From Gibbula magus (lineage: Eukaryota; Mollusca; Gastropoda; Trochida; Trochidae), in assembly GCA_936450465.1 (NCBI GenBank), contig OW388301.1, positions 22,627,268 through 22,691,267 on the forward strand: DNA of 64,000 nt, written 5' to 3'. A program made the position numbers and the translations under genes. Every line of letters begins with the position of its first letter. Position 1 is the first letter of the stretch. Below the pieces are notes generated by a model. The model was not told the DNA's origin, did not search any database, and saw nothing but the letters and a program-made list of their open reading frames with translations. This document shows positions 10,061-21,062 of the stretch, one piece after another.

Positions 10061-13000
10061 ATGACGGCCCTCGCAAGACTTGGACTAACACTGTTCGGGA
10101 TTATACTTGTTTTACAAAGCGGATCGGCAGGTATTCAAACTCTTTATTTCGTTTTCAGGACCTGTTATGGGAGACAACTGTAGATACAAATGACTGAAGC
10201 GTCCATAAAATATATAATATAATTAAAGTTTTCTAATTTCTGTTTGAAATCAATTCATGCAAAATATAATATGTATGTGATATCAGTGTTGTAAAAAATA
10301 ATATTTGTTTAAAGTGTATAATGTTGTTTTTCCTTTTTCGTCAAACAAAGAAGATATGTCATTAATACTTTGAAAAAAATTCATTGTAACCCCAAATGAC
10401 CTTTTAATGATCATTCATCGACTAGAGGATTCCCCAATTAAAGAATGCTGAGTCGTTGAGGGATTCCATAATAACTAATAACTTGCAAAGCAACAATATG
10501 GAATAAGCTTGGGTATTTCGATCCAACAAGTTTCTATTAAAAGGTAAAATACACAACTTTCCATTTAATGTCTTTCATTAAATGAATGATCGAACTGTGA
10601 TTAAAATAACAATCTTATAATTATATAACATTTTCTTTCTTCAGGTTTGACGAAACGTTTAATTTTCGGACACCACGGTGGTAGGTCAAAACTTATTTTA
10701 TATTTAATATGTTAGAATATGTATTAAAAACCTGGCAGGATTTAAATATAATTATTGTGATTGAGTTAATATCTTTCGCCGATACATACGGCTTACTAAA
10801 GCGGCCAATGGATTTACAATATGTTCTAGTTGTAAAAGGAATGTAGTTTGTTCAATATCCGATAAGTTGGTGAAACTCGGGTACGAAATACTAACATTTT
10901 GGAAAAGGTCATACCGAAGATCTGAGTAATATGAACAATTTACTAAGAAGTGAACTTCATCTTCGACAGCCTGATGATTACAGTGACGACAAATCAGTAA
11001 GAGGTGTAACAGGGCGGGGAAATCTACCACGTTCTAGTTCCAATGGAAGTGTACCACAACGTAGCTTTCCTAGTACACTACGGTGCCATCTAGGCAGTAT
11101 AGAAGTAACATATGGTTCTGGGATAACAATGAGTTGTTTACACACATGTGTGATACCGCCGCGTGCTGCCGTAACGTCATAATCTGCGCGTGACGTCATA
11201 ATAGTTTTTGGTTGACGTCACAATGTTAGCTGCGCGACTGCAATAGCGGGTGACCTTTTTGCAAATAAGCGTCACTAAAAACGATTTTCTTTCAATTCAG
11301 TGTTATTTACATCAGTGAGTAATACATAAAATACTAAACTCAGTCCCGTTTGATAACATGTTTATAAAACTCGTGAATGGCATCGGTATTTAACTCGCTT
11401 TCGCTCGTTAAAATACCAAACCATCCACTCGTTTCATAAACATATTATCAAACGGGACATCGTTTAGTATTCTATATAAATCTCTTTACGAGATATGTCC
11501 TCATCACAGACATTCAAAATCAATTCATCTGGCAAAAATAGTTTGTGTTTGACTCTGTTGAAAGTTTGTTATCGTTTCTTTTGCCCCTCTGTGTAACTTT
11601 AATTTATGCAGGTTATGTGTGATTTACGTAAATGTTCGTAAACCAAAAAATCAGTAGAAGTCTACAGTATTTACCATGATTACGTGACTATTTACTGGGG
11701 CAGATACGTTTTTTAAAGAATCAATTAATTTTCATACATTCAATCGAACAGCGAATTCAACCAACGAGCGCCTGAGCACACCAGGGCTCCGTTCCATAAC
11801 AGCGAGCGCTTATAATCGCTCATTGATTGCTCAATGTAGCGCTCAAGTAGCGCTCATTCTCTCCTGAACGACACGGTGCAAAACCTCAAAGTTCGCTCGC
11901 TTTGCTACGTAGCGCTACATTGAGCAATCGCGTTCAAGAGAGGTTTAAAAGTTATCGCTAATTGAGCGATTTCTTTGTAACCTATCTTGAACACGGCCCA
12001 GTTATGTTTCATCAATTTCATAAATGCAGTACAGCTGAATCCCCGATTACTGTGGTGACCCGTTGTCCCTTGTAAAGTTTTGATATCAGTGAAGTTAAGC
12101 AACAATGGGCAAATTTTTTCAATGAATGGGTTACCTGCTTCATAGCAGAATACTTTAGAAAATCAAATCTGCCAAGTTCCCACTACAGGACGGACATAAG
12201 TGATATCACAATTGTGCAGATATGTTTTTATGACACAAGCTATGTTTGCTGAAATTCAGGGAAAACCTGCCCAGTCCCCAACACGGGAGTGAACATTGTA
12301 TACAGTTGCCCCGCAACCACCCACAACGAGGGGCAGTTGTGTATAATCACGTGCGTACCTGGCTACACACTTACAGGCTCTCCCGCCACCATATCCTGTC
12401 ACAATGGACAGTGGTCAACCACTGCGGCCAGATGTGAAGGTCAGTTCAGTTGTATGCGTCCATATAAGAAAAAGAAGAGAAAAAATATTTTAAGGTAGGG
12501 TTCTGTCGCCATCTTGAATATTTTGCATTACGTAGAATGAAAACACGCTATATTGTACCCAATTTTGCAACTTTTTGATAACTAAAGGCATACACCGATA
12601 GAGTATTCACATAGTAACACATAACATGAAATAAAACTAATAAACAATTCGCTGTTTTGCTGTAGCGAAGTTTTCCCGACTCGCAGCGCCGATGAATGGC
12701 TTCAGTTCTCATTGTTTTATTTTTTACAAATGCATGTGCGCTTGTGTTTATCAAGTTGTGGAGTATAAAGTCATCAAAGTATTTACTTCATTAATATCTT
12801 TCAATTTGACTGTGTTTTAATCATACATTAAAAGCATACTTGTGTAAACGGGAATATCCTCTCGAATTTCGTTTCCACAAAAATTACCCCGATAGAACCC
12901 TCCTTTTAAGTGCCAAGCGATACAAGTATAAGAGACAAAAGAAATTCAGGGTAAAACATAGCCCGACAAAGTTGAGCCTTCATGTTTTCGACTTAAAATA

Positions 13001-15486
13001 TACATGTAAGTTATTTGGTGTACTCATATAGGTAATAAAATCTCAGTTAAATTTTTCGTGAGAAAAATCGTTTAGCCTTCATCATATTCTGAAGATGGAA
13101 ATACCTAAATGTAAATGTACCTTAACACCTAAAAAATATTAAAAATATAATATAATAAAAATGAAATATATAATAAAATTGATTCAAATCAGATACATCA
13201 TATTTACGTAATGGTATAGGTACAACCTACAACACTAATAATGTTATTAATGCATTTTATTTTCTTTGGTCAATTTTGGCGATTTGGATTCACCGGTTCA
13301 TGTAAAAGATGATTTTGGAGTTCCCTCATCCTTCATATATCCTTCTTTTCGGTTCTGATTTGGATTATTCGATCTTTTATCATTTTATTATGGTAATCTA
13401 CTTTCAGCTGCGGCACATCCCTGCCCTGTTCCATCTGTGCCTACCAATGGTCACGTGACCTGTGCCTCGCACGCGGTGGGTACCCAGTGCACTGTGCACT
13501 GCCAGAAGGGGTACACAGCTTCCAGTCCCACAATCAGCTGTAACAGTGCTGGTGCTACATCACAGTGGTCTCACACACCGGTGTGCAAGGGTGTGTTTTA
13601 TGTCCGTGTCTATGTGTAGGATAAATCAAAGGGTGTTTATATATGAGAGTTAAAACCTGCAACCCGAGGGTAAAGATTTTAATCTCATAAACACCCTTTG
13701 GCATGTTTTGTCAAGCTTAAAAACCGACCCCATGGTTAAATTTTAGGTTTCATCTACTCCAATCCATTGCGCGAAAACCAAAGGAGTCGTCCGTAAAATA
13801 TCTCCATAAGGCCGTAGGTATAAGAATCACAAACCATCCTCAAACAGCCTAGTCCCTATCGTGCCTATAGCATAGTGGTATCATTGCTGCTCGGTTTCGA
13901 GATTGGAAGAACATTTGCATATTGATGTTTGAACTAACAGTTGTTGTTTTTTTAATAGCGTTAGACATAACACCAATTACTTTCATCTTAAACTTAACAT
14001 CTCGGTATTAAATATATTTGAAGAGGGGTATTATTAAGATAATTGCCCGGGGTAGAGGGAAATTATGTTACAATTAATCCCGGGGATTATGTGATAATCC
14101 CGGGATATTACATCCACAAAGGAATCATTGAGTAAAATGTTGTCGGCAGTATAGTGGTGTGACGTCACTGGAGGTTTTATAATCATCTTCACGAGGGCAA
14201 GAGAGGGTTTGTTTTATGAGTATATTTATTACTATTGCTACCAAATATTGTGTGCAAGAGTGTTTTGACCGTGTCCTTATTTGAAACATCACATTGCTAT
14301 GGTGACGTAACGTCATGAACATTGATATGACGTCACTTTTCTGCAACTTTAATTTCTAAAAAGGGAAGCTTACATTTGAAGCAGGATCTTTTCGAATCTT
14401 CCTCAATTTCAAGATTTCGCAATTAAATAGAACAATTCATTTTACGTTTATCAAACGACAAGACTAGCTCTCTCTTATAAAATAGCTGTTTGTAACTGTA
14501 TTTATTCGTCCAAAGACGTGGATAAAACAAGTCATTCAGTCAATTCGTGTATCAGTTTCATGATTTCAACGTAATTTTGTAGATTAGCTTTTAAAGGTAC
14601 GTACATTGTGTTTCAGAAAATTGTATATGGCCATATGTGCTGTTTACAGTACAAATAAATTCACTCAGCTTGGATATTCGTCCCCAATCGCCAAATATAT
14701 CATAATTACTAGTTTCCAATTAAAATCGGGAAAACACCATATGCATGTGCAGAAAACCGAAACTGCACGTCCCATTTACATGCAGAGTAGTTATATGACC
14801 TATTAAACATGATCAACCCAAATTTATCAGTTTGTCTGTTATAAATAAGATTCCAATATCACGTTGGACTCATTGGCGCGCGCCAAACGCGATACATTGT
14901 CCAGTTTTCGATCAGAAATCACTCGTTTTACCTTCATATCGTCAATATACTAATTCGAGTATCGTCAAAATGGTAGTTTTCGGTAACAGTCGGTACTTCT
15001 CGATAAAGTAACACCATTTATAACGTTTGAAATATGTGACCCCCAACAACACAATGGATGTACCTTTAATACAATTTACTTGACCAACATAATGAGCAAC
15101 TTCCCCCGCAAGCCCCATTCGCCATCACTAGCTAATTTAAGCATTGCTGCATTTCATTTACTTGTCAGCGAGCACTATAAAGTTCAGGTTAAGCGTTAGT
15201 ACAGACAAGTTAAGTAAATGGAGCAAGGATTGAATTAGCCAGTTATGATCTCATGATTATGGTTTAAATGATAAGAATCATTGTACATCGTTTTTCAGCG
15301 AACCATTGTCCGACGGCTCCGAAAGTTACCAACGGATCATACAAATGCCCTGGAAAACCCCATATCGTAAACATGGTGTGTACGTTACAGTGTCATGCCG
15401 GCTTTAAACCAAGCTCCGTACACTCCAACATCAAATGCCATGCGACGAGTGCGTGGTCCGCTCCTGCTGGCTGTGTACCTGAATAA
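10061..15486 (+). CDS. Secreted protein with three six-cysteine sushi (CCP) domains
   Basis: Coding exons 10061-10130, 10645-10680, 12260-12439, 13408-13590 and 15299-15486 all join in phase 1 at GT-AG sites and give 218 aa. Exon 1 encodes a signal peptide (MTALARLGLTLFGIILVLQS, residues 1-20). Exon 2 is a 12-residue linker with a dibasic KR. Exons 3-5 each encode one sushi module (about residues 38-95, 99-156, 159-217) ending in GQWSTTAARC, SQWSHTPVC or SAWSAPAGC. Each has six cysteines, including a CxxxC before the Gly-Tyr/Phe, as in selectin- or SVEP1-type CCPs rather than the four-cysteine form. Sushi domains bind proteins or carbohydrates in complement, adhesion and lectin complexes. There is no transmembrane segment, so the product is presumably secreted, and its ligand cannot be told. 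Extra exons might exist. The gene order and phases make the model strong. Confidence 0.82.
10740..11150 (-). pseudogene. LINE C-terminal zinc-knuckle fragment
   Basis: On the minus strand, ILPRWHRSVLGKLRCGTLPLE is followed, after a frameshift, by LICRHCNHQAVEDEVHFLVNC and YYSDLRYDLF. This CxxC...H...C signature closes the reverse transcriptase ORF of several LINE clades. Only this tail remains. It lies in intron 2 of the sushi gene, antisense to it. Confidence 0.65.
11321..11480. repeat. Palindromic MITE-like hairpin
   Basis: AATACTAAACTCAGTCCCGTT...TTTATAAAACTCG and CGTTTCATAAACATATTATC...AACGGGACATCGTTTAGTATT are inverse copies. The loop includes TCGCTTTCGCTCG. One arm also occurs at 4600-4690. 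It lies in intron 2 of the sushi gene. Confidence 0.6.
11784..11999. mobile_element. Snapback repeat (GTAGCGCTAC family), complete
   Basis: A complete copy in reverse orientation: it starts GGGCTCCGTTCCATAACAGC and ends CTTGAACACGGCCC. It contains CTACGTAGCGCTAC and the long AGAGAGGTT hairpin. It lies in intron 2 of the sushi gene. Confidence 0.8.
14595..15065 (+). mobile_element. TTAA-flanked MITE, about 475-bp family (copy A)
   Basis: The element is flanked by TTAA on both sides. Its ends are AGGTACGTACATTGTGTTTC and AACACAATGGATGTACCT, which form an inverted repeat. Inside are GCCGATTGGGGAC-like and GGCGCGCGCCA blocks, shared with copies at 17221-17700 (same orientation), 49750-50243 and 62831-63324 (opposite). 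TTAA target duplication is typical of piggyBac-type transposases. No ORF is present, so it is non-autonomous. It lies in intron 4 of the sushi gene. Confidence 0.75.
15100..15250. mobile_element. MITE of the CAACTTCCC family, degraded
   Basis: The arms CATCACTAGCTAATTTAAGC / TTGAATTAGCCAGTTATG and CATTTCATTTACTTGTC / GACAAGTTAAGTAAATG match the family defined at 41939-42145. This copy ends about 50 bp before the last sushi exon. Confidence 0.55.
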
Positions 15487-15572
15487 TCTATATAGTAACA
15501 ACAATCCTGACCCATCAGAGTGCTTAAATCCGCTTCCTTACTACCATGCCCTGATTCCTTGAGGCCTAAAAC

Positions 15573-15777
15573 TGCTCTGTTCTATAACAGTGAGCGCTTA
15601 TAATCGCTCATTGAGCATTGCATTGTAGCGCTCATTCTCTCCCGAACGACACGGTGCGAAACCTCGAGGTTTGCTCGCTTTGCTACGTAGCGCTACATTG
15701 AGCAATCGCGTTCAAGAGAGGTTTAAAAGTAATCGCTCATTGGGCGATTGCTTTTAAACGCTTATTGAACATGGCCC
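15573..15777. mobile_element. Snapback repeat (GTAGCGCTAC family)
   Basis: It begins CTCTGTTCTATAACAGTGAG and ends ATTGAACATGGCCC. It lies about 90 bp downstream of the sushi stop codon and may fall in the 3' UTR of that gene. No clear AATAAA was seen between the stop and this element. Confidence 0.75.
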
Positions 15778-15784
15778 TGTATTG

Positions 15785-15945
15785 GCTCACAGGTGAATTT
15801 TAGCGCAAATATGTTGCGCAACAGAGATAAATGACCAGTTTTCCCTACGTGCGAACGAATGCTCACTTCGTTCGCACGTAGGGAAAACTGGTCGTTCATC
15901 TCTGTCTGCTTAACTTCACCTGTGATTGGCTGTACATAACCAGCC
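15785..15945. repeat. Long palindrome
   Basis: GACCAGTTTTCCCTACGTGC and GCACGTAGGGAAAACTGGTC face each other around a short loop near 15860. Weaker outer arms (CACAGGTGAATTTTAGC against GCTTAACTTCACCTGTG) extend it. A diverged relative lies at 61885-62000. Confidence 0.65.
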
Positions 15946-16248
15946 AACGAAAGAACTTCCTTTAGAGCCAAGGAGGCGGTACCCGGACGAGAGGACCGAT
16001 GAGCGCTCTTCCACGTTCAAATTGCGACTGTGATTGGCTGAAAAATTACATGTTGTGCCATGCAGTAGCAAGCGGACAGCAAAACAACAGTGATTGGGCT
16101 CAAGGAATCATGGTATGATAGTAGCTTAGCGGATATGATACACTGATGGGGCAGTATGGGTAACAACATCACATATGTTTGTTGTTGTACGTGAAGAAAT
16201 ACAATCATGATTAAAGTATTTATCCCTTGAATATTTGTTTTATTCAAA

Positions 16249-16602
16249 AGGGGCAGTAGCACGTATTTTCGTTCAAATAAGTCGATGAAATGTATTTTTA
16301 AAATAATTTCACCAATAGTAATACACCCTTCTCTCTTTAGAAAATCAAGTTAAGAATGAGTGTACATGGCTCGGTAAAGCCATGGGAATCGTTTTGGTAA
16401 TTCGAAATAATAAAATGTGTTCACAATAAAATGGCCGGCATGCAAGTTTTGCTTTCTACGCAACACCGTTATTACCACTACTGATAATTGGTTTGTGTTA
16501 TAGGATGACTTACCTTCTATAGTGAATTTGAATGACATAAATTATCATTTTAAATTGAAAATTCTAAAATATAAAGTTTGCGAAAAACGTGGTACAGCCC
16601 CT
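16249..16602 (-). mobile_element. TTAA-type MITE, AGGGGCAGTAGCACG family (copy 1)
   Basis: The terminal repeats AGGGGCAGTAGCACG and CGTGGTACAGCCCCT surround about 350 bp. The body includes AAATAATAAAATGTGTTCAC and ACTAC.GATAATTGGTTTGTG, shared with copies at 40407, 43619, 48755 and 59514. The flanking tetranucleotides (CAAA/CTAA) have drifted from TTAA, so this is an older copy. Confidence 0.75.
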
Positions 16603-16738
16603 CTAAGTTGAACAATCCTGCATATAACTGACACCGCGTCGAGGTAAGTCCTCGAAATTTAGATTTCTCGATTACATACCAAATCACAAAGCTCGGATGA
16701 ATGTTGGAGGTATTGAATTGAATTGAATAAGTAAAGAA

Positions 16739-17060
16739 TAATGACTTTAATTTCACTTTGATTTTTACAATGATGACAATGTAGTTTCATAGCATATGCC
16801 CAAAAATGAATTTATGAATGTTGTCAATGTAATGGTGGCACTGTAAATAGTGTGTATTTTCATAGCATGATCATGAGCACTAACAATGTGTTGATTTAAT
16901 TTCACTCTGATTTACACAATGATGACAATGTAATGATAGCAATAATGGCTAAATGGACTATACCATACTACACAAAAGTGGTGAGGAAGTGACACTTAGC
17001 ATTTAGTGTACGCGAAGTTTTTTTTAGGTGTAGGCAATATTGGGTGTAGGCGATACGACG
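16739..17060 (+). repeat. Dispersed repeat shared inversely with about 47390-48050
   Basis: AATGACTTTAATTTCACTTTG...TTCATAGCATATGCC recurs inversely near 48003-48050. GGAAGTGACACTTAGCATTTAGTG...GGTGTAGGC recurs inversely near 47400-47465. The two blocks form one old dispersed repeat of unknown type. No ORF is present. Confidence 0.5.
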
Positions 17061-17220
17061 TTTTCATCCTCACAGTAACCATCATCACATTGAAAACATA
17101 TAGTCTATCATTTCTATTTAGCTGATGATACCCGCCGCTTTCAATACGTAACTGCCTGGTGTGAAAACATCTAAACTTAGCGAGTGATACTCTAAATTTC
17201 CTAATATCAACTACACTTAA

Positions 17221-17700
17221 AGATGCATCCATTGTGTTTCATAAAAATTATTTTGCTTTAATACGTGCCAACATACGATATGTGTCGATTTCAGTTGAAA
17301 CAATTTCACTTGATATTCATCCCCAATCGTCAAATATATCATATTTACTACTTTCCAATTAAAATCGAACAACGTCATTATACATGTACAAAAACCGAAA
17401 CTACACGCCCCATGTACATGCACAGTAGTTATAAGACCTTAACATTATCGACCAAAGTTTGTCTGTCTGTCTGTTGTAAATAAGTTTCGAAAATTACGTT
17501 TGACTGATTGGCGCACGCCACACGTTGTGCATTGACCGGTTGTCGATCAGAAATCGATACTTTTACTTTTTTATTGCCGGTATACTGAGTTGACTATAAT
17601 CAAAACGGCAATTTTCGGCAACAGACAGTACTTGTCGATAAAATAACACAATTTATAACGTTTGGCACATGTGACCCCTAACAACACAGTGGGTGTACCT
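17221..17700 (+). mobile_element. TTAA-flanked MITE, about 475-bp family (copy B)
   Basis: TTAA on both sides. The ends are AGATGCATCCATTGTGTTTC and CAACACAGTGGGTGTACCT. The internal order matches copy A at 14595-15065 (ATTCATCCCCAATCG, TTTCCAATTAAAATCG, ATGTACATGCACAGTAG). No ORF. Confidence 0.75.
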
Positions 17701-17728
17701 TTAAATATAACTCCTTGGAAAATGAAAT

Positions 17729-17808
17729 TTTAAAGTGAGAATAGGATATAACTTTAGTGTCATTTCAAGGGCGGATCCAGGTCCAAAAATATTTTTTTTC
17801 CACTCAGT

Positions 17809-17843
<35 letters not shown>

Positions 17844-17939
17844 GAATAGGATATAACTTGAGTGTCATTTCAAGGGCGGATCCAGGTCCAAAAATATTTT
17901 TTTTCCACTCAGTGAACTCATACATGGATTTGAAAAGGT

Positions 17940-17970
<31 letters not shown>
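17729..17970 (+). repeat. Direct repeat of about 75 bp with 34-nt and 31-nt poly-G tracts
   Basis: AGAATAGGATATAACTT...CCACTCAGTG occurs at about 17739-17808 and again at about 17843-17914. The first is followed by an uninterrupted G tract at 17809-17842 and the second, after 25 bp, by a G tract at 17940-17970. Glycine and proline reading frames through them are artefacts. Tract lengths may be unreliable in an assembly. Confidence 0.85.
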
Positions 17971-17972
<2 letters not shown>

Positions 17973-18401
17973 GCTAGTGCATTTTGAAGTGAACTATACC
18001 AATTCTTTTCATGAAGACATTTGATCCGACTAACAAACTCTGATAAAAACGAAGTAGGAAGACAAACAAAGTGTTGTTGCCAAAAGCTACATAGCCAAAA
18101 CCTAAACTGTACAACAGATTCCGATACTTCGAAGCCCAGTTTACTATAAGGATAAGCCATAATACCGAGGATATGGTAAGGTTGTGGACCCTGATAGGAA
18201 GGAAAAACCCGAGGATGCGAGGTAGAATGGCTTATCTATATTATCAACCGTTTTTAAGTATAAAAGACGCTTTATCCCGTTATCGAAAACCCAGGATTCT
18301 ATACAGAGTCGTTCGTAAAATCCTTGTTCACTGTCTCAATCCCAGTACGGCACAGATTTCTATGTAAATGTAAGGTTCTTCTTGACCGTTGTCTTCCATG
18401 T

Positions 18402-18468
18402 GCCTTCGTGGCGCAGCAGTCTAAGGCGTTGGATTGGTCTTACTGGGTACGGGTTCGAGACGTACTTT
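18402..18468 (+). repeat. tRNA-like sequence (SINE head or tRNA relic)
   Basis: GTGGCGCAGCAGTCTAAGGCG resembles a polymerase III A box and GGGTACGGGTTCGAGACGTA a B box, with spacing near that of a tRNA. The acceptor stem does not pair convincingly, and neither an intact cloverleaf nor a CCA-proximal stem is visible. It is more likely the head of a SINE than a working tRNA. Confidence 0.4.
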
Positions 18469-19069
18469 CGTCAAAACATTTGCGTTTCATAATGTGCTAT
18501 ATTTAAGATTTTTTTCAAAATAGTTAAACATAGTTTCTTCAGATCTTTACTTTCAAGCCGTCATCTTAGCAATTATATCAGGGTTTACAATCATTATAAT
18601 TCTTTCAAACAGGGTTTACAACTGTCTGTGTAAACCCTCCTGGAGGGAATTCCAATATTGTAAGTCCCTCGTACCGGGTGATACGGTTTAGAAAGGTCGT
18701 TTCAAGTACCACGTTATATGGCTGGTAGGTTGATCATGTATTATAATCTAAAGCCTCAACATCATTATGCAACATTTCTTAGGATGGCGAGCTTCAGACA
18801 TACTAAATAACTTTAGCCAATATCTTATTGCCCTTTAGTATGTAACGATATAGAGGGGACACCTTCGACATTCACCTCGAGCTATGTGATTTGCTTGTAG
18901 GGATATAACGCCTAAGAACCGCTTGCAAGCGTGCACATATTCGATTAAATCATTCTGACAAAATTCAGAACCATAAAGCAAAATAGGAACTATTTCATAT
19001 CAAATATCTTAAAATATAATTCATGAGATATATAACCAAGCCTACTTATTAATTTAAGGTTTCAAGGAT

Positions 19070-19740
19070 TCAGGTTTTTATTAACTCAATTCCACCGTCG
19101 GTGGTACATGAGCATAATACATACACATTTATATACAGAATAAATTGATCAAGATGGCATATACATATAAACAAAGATACAAGTAGGGCAATACATATGT
19201 GCAATATACAAATATTAACTAAGAGTTTTAGTAATCTTCAGGACATGGTTTATAGATAATGACAACTGTTTTACACATTTAATATATGTTGTGGTCAATA
19301 ATTGTTTCATTGCTATAAAAGGTTAGAAAGTTTCATAAAATGGTCTGGGATATACTGGATACGTCGTTGGAGAAGAGCTTCACATCGAAAGAGATAGTGA
19401 AACTCGTCTCGTATAGCTGGTGAATTACATAAGTTACATAAACGTTAATGTTTTGGAATATATTGCCAGCGTCCGGTTTCAATCGGGAAGTTATGATTAC
19501 TTGTCTTAACTTTCAAAATCGAATAGTATACTGAACGAGACATGAACAGATAATTTTCAAAACACAGGGATGTCTTAAAGATTTGATAGTATATACCTTT
19601 TGAACTATTTCTAACTGAAAATTGTCAGTTTTGTAAGTGTTAATCGGAAAGAATCGGTTTAATTTTAGAAGTGAGATCAGACGTTGTATACAGCCATGGT
19701 TTGCTAAATACCAAGGATAAACCACAATCGTTTAAAATCG
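19070..19740 (-). pseudogene. LINE reverse transcriptase C-terminal remnant
   Basis: On the minus strand, NFPIETGRWQYIPKH is followed, after an in-frame stop, by RLCNLCNSPAIRDEFHYLFRC, the C-terminal zinc-knuckle of LINE reverse transcriptases. The 3' part (19070-19240) reads as an AT-rich 3' UTR containing CCGACGGTGGAATTGAG. Several stops show that it is dead. A diverged relative lies at 10740-11150. The 19770-20780 stretch shows no gene, only an (AAC)n run at about 20530. Confidence 0.55.
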
Positions 19741-20779
19741 TTTTAATAAATGAAATCTATATTATATTCTGTATAGTATACGAGGTTTGCATATTCTTGC
19801 GATATGAATGTATATAATAAACTAGATATCCATAATGTTTCGTCGTTAGTAGCTATCCTATGCCAATAATATACAATTTTTACATAAATTCTAATATATA
19901 GAGCTTCTCTTCCAAATTCACCGAGCAATGCAAAATTTGGCGTAGAGTTTCTTAAATTAGCTGCCAACTTTAGGAATTTTATGTGTTTGCATATAAGTAT
20001 ATATGTGTACATGAAGATGGTTTTACTATATAAACACTTTTTTTTTAATTATTGAAAATTGCTAGTAAAGCCAGAAGGAGATACGTTACAGCACTGTGAG
20101 GAGTTCGCACATTTTGGAGATTTTATTCGATACGGTCTGCAGGAAAGAGTAAAGTCTGGGAGTTACTTCCCTTGGAAAGTGATTCGCAAGGATTTTGTGA
20201 AAGTCAGTTTTTGCCAAATATTCGCCAAATATCATGTTGACATGTTGTGTATACGTTTACATTCATAGATGAAACTTCCGCAATGTTCTGTTAGAGATAA
20301 CTCAGTCCTAGGTGGAGTCGTACAACATCTAATTTGAAATAATTGTGAGAAAATGATACATCAATATTTACTTTTCACTCAATGTGTCACTCAGTCTTCA
20401 CTTCTTTGTGTGAATGTGTTACTGTCAAACTCACCCAGTATCATTAGCTTAGTATTTTTTATTTTCATTCAAATCATTCATGTATGTCAATTACTTTATA
20501 CATTATTTATCAAGTACTTACTTTTGTAGAAAACAACAACAACAACAACATTGAGTTTATATCAACTTTCATTGATAACTGTTGAACTTTTTAAACTGTT
20601 TAAACTTTCTCAAACAGACCATCAAATATATATATCTATTTTCATTTCTTTTAAATTAAGACAATATACTTATAATTGCACGTTTTGTAACTACCCTAAA
20701 GAGTCTGTTTTTCAAGTTGACTGACCTAGCTAAGAGCATTATCATAAAAAAAATTATGTAGCTAACAATTATAGGGAGG

Positions 20780-20946
20780 CTGATCGGTAGGCCTAGTCAT
20801 AAGCTGGCCCCTAGCTTACCGCTAACGTGACACCCCTGCCAAGCTCTTAGCGCGGTTAATTACTCCGAGCCAGTCGACCGTGAACCGAAACTGGGTTCCC
20901 TCCGCGCCACGAGACGTGGACCACGAGAGGGGAAATCCAATTGAAA
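20780..20946 (+). promoter_or_regulatory. Possible MRRF 5' UTR/promoter region
   Basis: This is a locally GC-richer block (CTCCGCGCCACGAGACGTGG) in AT-rich surroundings, directly upstream of the MRRF coding start. It ends at AAA|GTAAAT, a plausible splice donor. TTCACAG at about 21055-21061 is a good acceptor one base before the ATG, so a noncoding first exon is plausible. No TATA box was identified. Confidence 0.25.
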
Positions 20947-21062
20947 GTAAATTTAAATAATGTGTAAGTTTTTATCATTAGGGATGGGTAACTCATTCCT
21001 CGTGTAAGACTTCAAGGAGAGAAAAAAATCAACAAAAACTTGAAAATTTGTTTGTTCACAGG

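Larger units (their letters stand above)
8598..11593. mobile_element. Inverted pair of TA-flanked TIRs (CACCCAGCGGCAAAAGAAAC family)
   Basis: CACCCAGCGGCAAAAGAAAC with the following GATA starts at 8598 after a TA. TATCGTTTC followed by TTTTGCCCCTCTGTG ends at 11593 before a TA. They form about 24-bp imperfect inverted repeats with TA on both sides, like ends of a TA-targeting DNA transposon. The interval contains the first two exons of the sushi gene, so it may be one large element, a capture, or two unrelated solo copies in opposite orientation. The better-matched pair at 50472/52516 shows that the family is real. Confidence 0.4.

Noticed and set aside
17701..18160. Poly-proline and poly-glycine ORFs
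   Set aside because: Translations of the poly-G tracts.
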